From Verrucomicrobiota bacterium (lineage in GTDB: Bacteria; Verrucomicrobiota; Verrucomicrobiia; Limisphaerales; UBA1100), in contig JAPKEI010000201.1 of the NCBI GenBank assembly GCA_028872685.1, positions 1-5,453 of the forward strand: 5,453 bases of DNA, written 5' to 3'. Every line of letters starts with the position of its first letter. Within the stretch, counting starts at the first letter, position 1. Under the pieces are notes generated by a model that did no database searches, was not told the origin of the DNA, and saw only the letters and a list, made by a program, of their open reading frames with translations. The translations under genes and the position numbers were made by a program. This document shows, piece after piece, positions 1-5,453 of this stretch.

Positions 1-423
1 CGGCCGCACGTAAGCCCAGTGCATTTCGTATTCCGCGCCTTCGGCCACCCATTGTTTTAACGTTGCCTTTTGCGCCGCCGTTAATTTCAGCTTCGATTCT
101 GGCGGCGGCATCACTTCATCCGCGTCGTCCGTGAAAATCCGATACACCAATTCACTCTCCACCACATCCCCCGGCACAATCGCAAACGCGCCGCCCTTGC
201 GTTCCTTCACCGCGTCCGCGCGGACATCCAGTCGTAGCTTCGCCTTGCGCGCAGCGGCGTCCGGCCCGTGGCATTGCAAACAATTCTCCGAAAGAATCGC
301 CCGCACTTCGCGGTTAAATCCAACCTTCGCCGGCGCTGCCCGCAGCGAAATCGCTGCCAGCAAACACCCGCTCAAAATAGCTCTCACGTAATTCATTTTC
401 AAAAAGGAATTATGAATCCTCAT
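1..423 (-). CDS. Secreted PSCyt1-domain (planctomycete cytochrome c) protein, N-terminal part only
   Basis: The frame stays open for 141 codons from the ATG at 423 to the window edge, so the C-terminus is missing. Residues 1-32 look like a Sec signal peptide: a basic start (R2, H4, K9, R14), a hydrophobic stretch 15-27 and a likely cut after A30-P31-A32. A PSCyt1 domain (PF07635) follows, with haem-attachment motif CLQCH at 48-52, GPD, an RKAKLRLD segment at about 59-66, and MPPP at 105-108. I prefer the start at 423 because AGGAG lies 4 bases upstream; the in-frame ATG at 396 (residue 10) has no Shine-Dalgarno sequence. An LSGC at 17-20 resembles a lipobox, but the hydrophobic core continues past the Cys, so a lipoprotein is less likely. 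It is third in a minus-strand cluster, 47 bp after DUF1501. The domain closely resembles that of the PSD protein at 1933-4956, with a 6-residue insertion near residues 72-77. By family habit the full gene probably continues into DUF1549/DUF1553, but that cannot be seen here. Confidence 0.88.
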   Translation of the reverse strand, partial: MRIHNSFLKMNYVRAILSGCLLAAISLRAAPAKVGFNREVRAILSENCLQCHGPDAAARKAKLRLDVRADAVKERKGGAFAIVPGDVVESELVYRIFTDDADEVMPPPESKLKLTAAQKATLKQWVAEGAEYEMHWAYVRP

Positions 424-427
424 CTGG

Positions 428-432
428 CTCCT
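428..432 (-). promoter_or_regulatory. Shine-Dalgarno site for the PSCyt1 gene
   Basis: On the minus strand AGGAG is followed by CCAG and then the ATG at 423. This is the clearest ribosome binding site in the window and decides the start in favour of 423 over 396. It lies in the 47-bp gap after the DUF1501 stop. That gap shows no GC-rich hairpin with a T-run, so read-through transcription from DUF1501 is expected. Confidence 0.6.
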
Positions 433-470
433 GTAAAGTTTGGATGCCTGCATTGTGGTGAAGATTCAGT

Positions 471-1931
471 TTAAGACACAATTCCCTTCACCACTTTGCC
501 GTGCACATCGGTGAGGCGATAGCGGCGGCCCTGGTGTTTGTAGGTGAAGCGTTCGTGGTCGATGCCAAGCAGGTGCAGCAGGGTGGCCTGAAAATCATGG
601 ACGTGAACGGGGTTCTCGGTGGCGTTCATGCCAAGGGTGTCACTGGCACCATAGGTGATGCCAGGCCGCACGCCGCCGCCGGCCATCCAAGTCGTGAAGG
701 CGTAAGGATGATGGTCGCGGCCCCATTGCTTACGATTTTTCATGTCGCCCTGGAGAAATGGCGTGCGGCCAAATTCACCGCCCCAAACGATGAGCGTGTC
801 GTCCAGTAACCCGCGTTGCTTGAGATCACGCAACAATCCGGCGCTCGGCTGGTCGGTGTCTTTGCATTGGGTGTACAGTTCAGTGGTCACGCTGCGGTGC
901 TGGTCCCAACCCGCGTGCATCACCTGCACAAAGCGTGTGCCGCGTTCAATAAGCCGGCGCGCCATCAGGCAATTATACGCGAATGTCCCGCGCTCTTTCA
1001 CCTGCGGCCCATAAAGATCCAGCACGCTTTTGGGTTCGCTGGAAACATCCGTTAACTCCGGCACGCTCGTTTGCATTCGGTAGGCCATCTCGTACTGCGC
1101 GATGCGCGTGAGAATTTCCGGATCGCCGAATTCCGCGTGGCGCATTTGGTTGAGCTGCGCAAGGTCATCGAGCATTCCCCGCCGCGTGCCGCCCGTGATG
1201 CCGGCAGGATTTTTCAAATACAAAACCGGCGCACCACCGCCACGGAATTTTACTCCCTGAAACCTAGTCGGCAAAAACCCGCTGCCCCAATAGTAATCAT
1301 AAAAAATTTGCCCGCACGTTGTGCCCTTGCTCACGCTGGTCATCGCCACAAAGGAAGGCAGGCTTTCCGTGTCGCTGCCCAGCCCGTAGCTCAGCCACGC
1401 GCCCATCGTCGGCCGCCCTGGCATTTCACTGCCCGAAAGGAAAAATGAAACTGCCGGCGAATGGTTCACCTGCTCGGTGTACATGCTCTTGATGAAGCAG
1501 ATGTCATCCGCCGCCGCGCCGGTATGCGGCATGAAATTACTCGCCCACGCACCGCTTTGGCCGTGTTGCTTGAAGGGCTCAATCGGCGCGAGCATTAGCT
1601 TGCCCTTCGGATTCCCCGTCATCGTGCTAAAACGTTTGCCCGCCACAAACTCCTGGGGCACTGGCTTCCCGTGCATTTCTTTTTGCAACGGCTTGTAATC
1701 AAACAAATCCGTATGCGACGGCGCGCCGTTCATGAAAAGGTAAATTACCCGCTTCGCCTTGGGCGCAAAATGTGGAAGCGTGCCTAGTCCACCGAACGCG
1801 CCGCCTGACTGCGCCGCCTGCCCGTCCCGTGCCAATAAAGATCCCAACGCCGCCGACCCAATCCCCATTGCTGAACGGCTGAAAAACTGTCGACGGTTCA
1901 CCATCAGTTGATTTTCAGTAATGGGGTTCAT
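471..1931 (-). CDS. DUF1501 family protein, Tat-exported, sulfatase/alkaline-phosphatase-like fold
   Basis: This is a 486-aa protein of PF07394 (DUF1501), usual full length for the family. A twin-arginine signal is visible: N-R13-R14-Q-F-F followed by a hydrophobic stretch (AMGIGSAALGSLLA), so it should cross the membrane folded, probably with its cofactor bound. Family landmarks include NGAPSHTDLFDYKP at 68-81, GWDQH at 341-345, WGGEFGRTP at 383-391 and GRDHH at 404-408. The Asp, Glu and His residues there are the likely metal ligands of the alkaline-phosphatase-like fold; substrate and activity are unknown. The start was chosen at the ATG at 1931 (MNPI..., the usual family beginning), one base after the TGA of the upstream PSD gene. 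An in-frame GTG at 1940 would add three residues and overlap that gene by 8 bp. No Shine-Dalgarno precedes either, which suggests translational coupling. It lies between two PSCyt1-type genes on the same strand. Intact; stop TAA. Confidence 0.95.
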   Translation of the reverse strand: MNPITENQLMVNRRQFFSRSAMGIGSAALGSLLARDGQAAQSGGAFGGLGTLPHFAPKAKRVIYLFMNGAPSHTDLFDYKPLQKEMHGKPVPQEFVAGKRFSTMTGNPKGKLMLAPIEPFKQHGQSGAWASNFMPHTGAAADDICFIKSMYTEQVNHSPAVSFFLSGSEMPGRPTMGAWLSYGLGSDTESLPSFVAMTSVSKGTTCGQIFYDYYWGSGFLPTRFQGVKFRGGGAPVLYLKNPAGITGGTRRGMLDDLAQLNQMRHAEFGDPEILTRIAQYEMAYRMQTSVPELTDVSSEPKSVLDLYGPQVKERGTFAYNCLMARRLIERGTRFVQVMHAGWDQHRSVTTELYTQCKDTDQPSAGLLRDLKQRGLLDDTLIVWGGEFGRTPFLQGDMKNRKQWGRDHHPYAFTTWMAGGGVRPGITYGASDTLGMNATENPVHVHDFQATLLHLLGIDHERFTYKHQGRRYRLTDVHGKVVKGIVS

Positions 1932-1935
1932 GTCA
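1929..1935 (-). promoter_or_regulatory. Stop-start junction suggesting translational coupling (TGA-C-ATG)
   Basis: The TGA of the PSD gene (1935-1933) is followed by one base and then the ATG of DUF1501 (1931-1929). No purine-rich Shine-Dalgarno sequence lies 5-10 bases upstream. Re-initiation by ribosomes finishing the PSD gene is the simplest reading and would keep the two products in a fixed ratio. This is inference from spacing alone. Confidence 0.5.
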
Positions 1936-4900
1936 TTCACGTGTAATCACTTCATCGAGGTTGAGTATCAAATTGCACAAAACCGAGTAAGCAGCATGGT
2001 CGGTAGCGTTTAGTTTTTCGTCGTGTTTGAATTCGCCGATGGCCAGCAGGGCTTGGGCGGCTTTGGGATCTTTGGCGTAGGTGGCGCGGAGATGATTGAG
2101 GCGTTGCAACAGGATTACGCGCTCGGATAGCTTGGGTTCACGGGAAGTCGCGAGGCGAAAGGCGTGGCTTACGCGTGCCTCATCATCCGCATCGCCTTCC
2201 TTAAGCACTCGCTGGGCCATGGCGCGGGCGGCTTCGACATAAGCGATATCATTTAGCGTAACCAGAGCATGCAGTGGAGTATTGGTGAGAGCACGCCGGA
2301 CTTCACAGGTTTGGCGTTTGGATTCATCAAAGAACATCGTTGGTCCCACAATCCGTCGCCAAAAAGTATACAGGCTGCGCCGATAGAGCGCCTCACCTTT
2401 GTCTTGCGAATAGCGTTTCTTACCAAAGGTCGCCTCAGCCCACACGCCACCGGGTTGATAAGGCTTCACCGGTGGTCCTCCCTGTTTCTCAACAAGCAGT
2501 CCGCTCACGAAAAGCGCCTGATCACGAATCATCCACGAGGGCAGGCGTTGGCGTGTCATGCGCGCAAGCAAACGGTTTTCCGGATCGCGCTCATGCAGGG
2601 CCGGAGTGATACGTGAGGATTGCCGGTAGGTTGCGCTCAGCACGATGCGTTTGTGTAGCAACTTCACGTCCCAGTTGCTCTTGATGAATTCCAGCGCCAA
2701 CCAGTCCAGCAATGCCGGATGACTCGGCCGTTCGCTTTGCACACCAAAATTATCGGTTGTTTTAACGAATCCAGTTCCGAAAAACTGCTGCCAAATACGG
2801 TTCACCGTCACGCGTGCGGTGAGCGGATGTTGGTCATTTACCAACCACGCCGCGAGGCCAAGCCTGTTTTTTGGTGAACCCTTAGGAAAGGGCGACAGGC
2901 TCTCGGGAGTATTACTATTCACCACCACATCAGTAGGATTGTTATAAGCGCCCCGTGTCAAAACTTTGGTTTGGCGCGGCTTGCCTTCACCCATCACCAT
3001 CACCTTCGGGAATCCCTTACGAATAGCCCCGATGCGTTTCTGTGCAGCCGCACGGTCAGATTCCAGCTTCGCGGAGGCAGAATCCTCCTTAAGCATTTCG
3101 CGCGACAGTAGTTCCCTCATCGCCTTGGTACGCTTCGGGGCTTCCGTGTTCAGCGCCTGCAATAAACCACCCGTGCCGAAGTCAGGATCCTTTATATCTG
3201 TAGCCGAAAGCCGAAGCCGACCCATCACGTGTTGCTTGGCGGCGTGATTGAATTTCAATCGAAACACCAGTCGTGCGCCCTTCGCCTTCGCTAGTGGCTC
3301 GGCTAGTGTGAAAACAGCCGTCTGTGGCTGTGTCACCTGTTTACTCGGCCAAACTCCCCAACCGCTGCCGGGTTTGTTGTCGATTGCCTGCGCCACATCG
3401 AGACCCCCTTGGTTATACGTCGCCTTGGCCTTGGCAAACTTCACCGGCTCGGGCTTACCGCCTTTGCGTTGGATAGTCATCGCAAAATCCGTAAGCACAA
3501 AATTGCCGCCTTTCACGCGCGAGAGCCCACCGGCCGGCAAGCTCGCGTGTTGCAGTGCTTCGAGCCGAATACCGCTCAATGTGTCACGCGCACTCACAAT
3601 CTCCACCGTGTATTCGTCGTGATTCGGAAAAACGCCTTTTGCCAAAACCGAATGATCCTCCAGTAACTCCAGCGTTTGCTTTGCCGCCTTCACCTTCTCC
3701 GGATTCAATACCTGCCAGCCGGACTTCATAACCTCCTTCAATTTCTGCTGCTCCCACTCCGGTTGCTTGGACTGCATCCCGGCTTTGCGCTGCTCAATCT
3801 CTTTACCAAGGGCGATAATCGTTTGATCCAATCCTAAAATCTCCTTTTGCTGCGCCGGCGTGCCCACGGAAATATTTGGAGCCGTAGCCGGATCACCACC
3901 ACCACCGCTCACCGGTGAGTTATTAAAAAACGAAAACAGACTGTAGTAATCGCGCTGCGTTAAGGGATCAAACTTATGATCGTGGCAACGGCAGCAGTTA
4001 AAGGTAAGTCCCATCCAAACCGTTCCCACTGTCTCAGTCTGATCGAACACATACTCCACCCGGTTTTCGGCTGCAATGCGGCCGCCTTCGCCATTGATCA
4101 TATGGTTGCGATTGAAACCCGTCGCCAACACCTGTTGCTCCGTCGCGTTCGGCAGCAGGTCGCCCGCGATTTGTTCCACGGTAAACTCATCGTAACGTTG
4201 ATTCGTGTTGAGCGCCCGCACCACCCAATCGCGCCAAGGCCACATCGTGCGTTCGCGATCACCCTGGTAGCCGTTGCTGTCCGCGTAGCGCGCCGCCTCC
4301 AGCCAATCCCAAGCCATTCGCTCGCCGTAACGCGGCGAGGCAAGCAAACGGTCGACCACAATCTCGAATGCCGATTTTGGATTTTCAATTGTCGATTTTA
4401 GAAAGGCATCCACCTCTTTCGGTGTGGGCGGCAGGCCGGTGAGATCGAGGGATACGCGGCGGAGCCAGGTAATTTTGTTCGCCTCGGCCGAAGGCTTTAG
4501 CTTTTCGCGTTCCAGTCGCGCGAGGATGAAATTGTCAATTCCGTTGCGGGGCCATTTGGCATTTTTCACCTGTGGCAAGGCCGGTTGGCGGGGTGGTTCG
4601 TATGCCCAATGCTTGCCCCACTTCGCGCCGGCATCCACCCAAGCCTTCAACGTGGCTTTTTGTGCAGCAGTGAGCTTGAGCTTCGAGTCCGGCGGCGGCA
4701 TTTGCTCGTCGGGGTCATCAGAAAAAATCCGCGCGATGAGTTCACTCACCTCGCTTTTGCCCGGCACGATCACCTCCGCCTTCGCGTCTTGTTCGCGATC
4801 CAGCCGCAGCTTTGCCTTACGCGCATTGCCGTCGGGACCGTGGCACGTGAAGCACGTGTCCGAAAGAATCGGCAGCACATCCCGGCTGAAATCCACCGCA

Positions 4901-4956
4901 GCCTTCGCGGACAACGGCAGCAGCAAAATCGCGATGAGCACAATGCGCGGCACCAC
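1933..4956 (-). CDS. Secreted PSCyt1-PSCyt2(DUF1549)-DUF1553 multidomain protein
   Basis: This 1007-aa protein has the standard planctomycete/verrucomicrobial architecture. Residues 1-20 form a Sec signal (MVPR, hydrophobic 5-16, AKAA cut). PSCyt1 (PF07635) spans about 21-115, with CFTCH at 35-39 and MPPP at 86-89. PSCyt2/DUF1549 (PF07583) spans about 133-345 and carries DLTGLPPTP (171-179), RYADSNGY (223-230) and a second haem-type motif, C321-C-R-C324-H325, followed by DHKFDP. Residues 365-432 and 605-650 are charged and probably helical or coiled-coil. They flank a beta-rich segment (about 440-590) resembling the galactose-binding-like insert seen in some relatives. DUF1553 (PF07587) spans about 695-960, with NRIWQQFFG (719-727), FDESKRQTC (876-884) and RRALTNTPL (887-895). 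The two CxxCH motifs suggest covalent c-type haem, but the function is not established. The start is GTG at 4956 (a second GTG follows); an in-frame TAA at 4965-4963 rules out a longer form, and there is no clear Shine-Dalgarno. It is first in the cluster and abuts DUF1501. Confidence 0.95.
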   Translation of the reverse strand: MVPRIVLIAILLLPLSAKAAVDFSRDVLPILSDTCFTCHGPDGNARKAKLRLDREQDAKAEVIVPGKSEVSELIARIFSDDPDEQMPPPDSKLKLTAAQKATLKAWVDAGAKWGKHWAYEPPRQPALPQVKNAKWPRNGIDNFILARLEREKLKPSAEANKITWLRRVSLDLTGLPPTPKEVDAFLKSTIENPKSAFEIVVDRLLASPRYGERMAWDWLEAARYADSNGYQGDRERTMWPWRDWVVRALNTNQRYDEFTVEQIAGDLLPNATEQQVLATGFNRNHMINGEGGRIAAENRVEYVFDQTETVGTVWMGLTFNCCRCHDHKFDPLTQRDYYSLFSFFNNSPVSGGGGDPATAPNISVGTPAQQKEILGLDQTIIALGKEIEQRKAGMQSKQPEWEQQKLKEVMKSGWQVLNPEKVKAAKQTLELLEDHSVLAKGVFPNHDEYTVEIVSARDTLSGIRLEALQHASLPAGGLSRVKGGNFVLTDFAMTIQRKGGKPEPVKFAKAKATYNQGGLDVAQAIDNKPGSGWGVWPSKQVTQPQTAVFTLAEPLAKAKGARLVFRLKFNHAAKQHVMGRLRLSATDIKDPDFGTGGLLQALNTEAPKRTKAMRELLSREMLKEDSASAKLESDRAAAQKRIGAIRKGFPKVMVMGEGKPRQTKVLTRGAYNNPTDVVVNSNTPESLSPFPKGSPKNRLGLAAWLVNDQHPLTARVTVNRIWQQFFGTGFVKTTDNFGVQSERPSHPALLDWLALEFIKSNWDVKLLHKRIVLSATYRQSSRITPALHERDPENRLLARMTRQRLPSWMIRDQALFVSGLLVEKQGGPPVKPYQPGGVWAEATFGKKRYSQDKGEALYRRSLYTFWRRIVGPTMFFDESKRQTCEVRRALTNTPLHALVTLNDIAYVEAARAMAQRVLKEGDADDEARVSHAFRLATSREPKLSERVILLQRLNHLRATYAKDPKAAQALLAIGEFKHDEKLNATDHAAYSVLCNLILNLDEVITRE

Positions 4957-4983
4957 AGATAGTTAGGTGGATACGCGGCGATT

Positions 4984-5003
4984 GTCCAGTCGGGAGCGTG
5001 GAC
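4984..5003. repeat. Short inverted repeat GTCCA-N10-TGGAC
   Basis: GTCCA at 4984-4988 pairs with TGGAC at 4999-5003 across a 10-base loop. It lies 28 bp upstream of the PSD start codon on the minus strand, so it could sit in the 5' leader or act as an operator half-site pair. A five-base arm is short enough to occur by chance. Confidence 0.25.
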
Positions 5004-5034
5004 TACTTCGCCCCAGCTCGCCGTTGGATTGGTA

Positions 5035-5046
5035 GGGACTATTCCC
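5035..5046. repeat. Short inverted repeat GGGA-CTAT-TCCC
   Basis: GGGA (5035-5038) and TCCC (5043-5046) are perfect inverted arms around CTAT. The element lies 14 bases upstream of the TATAAT box on the plus strand, where an operator or activator site could overlap the -35 region. Four-base arms are weak evidence on their own. Confidence 0.25.
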
Positions 5047-5060
5047 CTGCGGCTCTCCAT

Positions 5061-5066
5061 TATAAT
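5061..5066 (+). promoter_or_regulatory. Candidate -10 box TATAAT for the lipoprotein gene
   Basis: A perfect TATAAT lies 56 bp upstream of the lipoprotein ATG. At a 17-bp spacing the -35 position (5038-5043) reads ACTATT, a poor match to TTGACA; TTGGAT at 5024-5029 is too far away (31 bp). The hexamer lies in the palindrome ATTATAAT, so the minus strand also reads TATAAT at 5064-5059 and could serve the divergent PSD gene, again without a good -35. It may be activator-dependent or a chance AT-rich spot. Confidence 0.35.
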
Positions 5067-5109
5067 CTTACTGGTTAATTGTAGTGGGTGGGTGCGAGCA
5101 GTTTCCTGT

Positions 5110-5113
5110 AGGG
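5110..5113 (+). promoter_or_regulatory. Weak Shine-Dalgarno candidate (AGGG) for the lipoprotein gene
   Basis: AGGG lies 9 bases before the ATG at 5123 and is the only purine-rich match at a usable distance. The start is chosen mainly because the lipoprotein signal begins exactly there (MKQILLM...). Confidence 0.35.
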
Positions 5114-5122
5114 TCGCGGCAC

Positions 5123-5453
5123 ATGAAACAGATTCTCTTGATGATTGCGGTGGTGGCGTTGGTGGGGTGTGGGAAGAAAGAACCCGTTCAACCCACCATG
5201 CCGAATCCCGAAGCCACTCAACCAACCACACCAAATCCCGAAGCGGCCAAGCCGGAGAAGGAAAGGGGTAAGGAAGCCACTCAACCAATCACACCCAAAG
5301 GCATCAACCAAACCTCCAAAGTCGCAATCGGCACACCAATTTGGGAATTTAAAACGGGAGATGAAGTGCGCTCCAACCCCGCCATCGGTTCTGATGGTAC
5401 GGTTTACGTCGGGTCAGATGACGGCAAGCTCTATGCCATCAATGGCAAGAGTG
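5123..5453 (+). CDS. Lipoprotein with PQQ-like beta-propeller repeat, N-terminal part only
   Basis: The frame is open for 110 codons to the window edge, so the C-terminus is missing. Residues 1-15 are a lipoprotein signal (K2, hydrophobic 4-14) ending in lipobox L13-V-G-C16. Cys16 should be lipidated, and no Asp follows it, so outer-membrane placement is plausible by the enterobacterial rule. Residues 20-66 form a Pro/Glu/Thr-rich, probably disordered spacer with internal repeats (PNPEA at 27-31 and 37-41; EATQP at 30-34 and 51-55). Residues 70-110 match a PQQ-like (PQQ_2/PQQ_3) propeller blade: P-I-W-E-F-K-T-G-D, then NPAIGSDGTVYVGSDDGKLY and AINGKS. Such repeats often form scaffold-type propellers with no bound PQQ, so an enzyme role cannot be assumed. 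Further blades are expected beyond the edge. It is divergent from the PSD cluster, so any functional link rests on the shared promoter region only. Confidence 0.88.
   Translation, partial: MKQILLMIAVVALVGCGKKEPVQPTMPNPEATQPTTPNPEAAKPEKERGKEATQPITPKGINQTSKVAIGTPIWEFKTGDEVRSNPAIGSDGTVYVGSDDGKLYAINGKS
5204..5295 (+). repeat. In-frame imperfect tandem repeats in the lipoprotein linker
   Basis: An 11-base unit (AATCCCGAAGC) occurs at 5204-5214 and 5234-5244, 30 bases apart (10 codons). A 23-base unit starting GAAGCCACTCAACCAA occurs at 5210-5232 and 5273-5295 with one mismatch, 63 bases apart (21 codons). Both periods are multiples of three, so length changes would keep the reading frame. This fits growth of a flexible Pro-rich tether by slippage or unequal exchange. 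Confidence 0.7.

Larger units (their letters stand above)
4957..5122. other. Divergent intergenic region with likely promoters for both directions
   Basis: This 166-bp gap separates the minus-strand PSD cluster from the plus-strand lipoprotein gene, so promoters for both should lie here. It contains the palindromic AT-rich octamer ATTATAAT (5059-5066) and two small inverted repeats. No protein in any frame across the gap looks real: the minus-strand frames that cross it show no family motif and run antisense into the lipoprotein gene. No tRNA-like or riboswitch-like structure was recognised. Confidence 0.6.

Noticed and set aside
360..375. Lipobox LSGC at residues 17-20 of the left PSCyt1 protein.
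   Set aside because: The hydrophobic core continues after the Cys and an ordinary Sec cleavage site (APA) follows, so a plain secreted protein is more likely.
131..391. Plus-strand frames at 131-391 and 4424-4966 encode look-alike peptides (RSFALRA...SGPWH...SER), as if they were a conserved gene family.
   Set aside because: They are antisense mirrors of the two paralogous PSCyt1 domains. The likeness follows from conservation of the real minus-strand genes, and neither peptide has a recognisable domain or a start site.
424..470. Possible terminator between DUF1501 and the left PSCyt1 gene.
   Set aside because: No GC-rich hairpin followed by a T-run is present on the minus strand, and a strong Shine-Dalgarno sits there instead, which favours read-through.
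501..1698. Several plus-strand frames of 73-125 codons across the DUF1501 gene.
   Set aside because: They are antisense to a clearly conserved full-length gene; their composition is as expected from its reverse complement.
3976..4401. Open plus-strand frame of 141 codons inside the PSD gene.
   Set aside because: It lies wholly antisense to the conserved DUF1549 domain, has no domain of its own and no ribosome binding site.
4770..5311. Minus-strand frames (4770-5288 and 5075-5311) crossing the divergent intergenic region.
   Set aside because: They are Trp/Arg/Cys-rich, overlap the lipoprotein gene antisense and the PSD start out of frame, and show no signal peptide or family motif.
1..5453. 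Mobile element, CRISPR array, tRNA/rRNA or a novel defence-type system.
   Set aside because: No transposase, terminal inverted repeats, regular spaced repeats or RNA gene signatures were seen. All genes fit known, though poorly characterised, Planctomycetota/Verrucomicrobiota families.

Overview
The window looks like chromosomal DNA from a member of the Planctomycetota-Verrucomicrobiota group. I lean to Verrucomicrobiota (Pedosphaerae/Limisphaerales-like), as an inference. The basis is a gene pair almost diagnostic of these phyla: a large PSCyt1-PSCyt2(DUF1549)-DUF1553 protein next to a Tat-exported DUF1501 protein. A divergent lipoprotein with a PQQ-like propeller repeat fits the same group. 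Ribosome binding sites are mostly weak or absent and GTG starts are used.

Layout. The minus strand carries a compact cluster, transcribed right to left: (1) a 1007-aa secreted cytochrome-like PSCyt1/DUF1549/DUF1553 protein (4956 to 1933); (2) a 486-aa DUF1501 protein (1931 to 471), whose ATG follows the upstream stop after one base; (3) after a 47-bp gap with no terminator, the N-terminal 141 residues of a second PSCyt1-type protein (423 to 1), cut by the window edge. A 166-bp divergent intergenic region (4957-5122) separates this cluster from a plus-strand lipoprotein gene (5123 to beyond 5453). That gene has a Pro/Glu/Thr-rich repetitive linker and the first PQQ-like repeat of a probable beta-propeller.

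How the genes may work together. All four products carry an export signal: Sec for the two PSCyt1 proteins, Tat for DUF1501, and a lipobox for the propeller protein. All should act in the periplasm or at the cell surface. DUF1501 belongs to the alkaline phosphatase/sulfatase-like fold group, and PSCyt1/PSCyt2 carry CxxCH haem-attachment motifs. A joint redox or hydrolytic role, often suggested to involve complex polysaccharides, is plausible but unproven. The two PSCyt1 domains in the cluster are close paralogues (about 60% identical by eye over some 104 residues), so the cluster appears to be a PSD-DUF1501-PSD triplet. I see no RNA genes, mobile elements, CRISPR arrays or transfer signs. The region is typical for the phylum, and its biochemical role is uncharacterised rather than newly discovered here.
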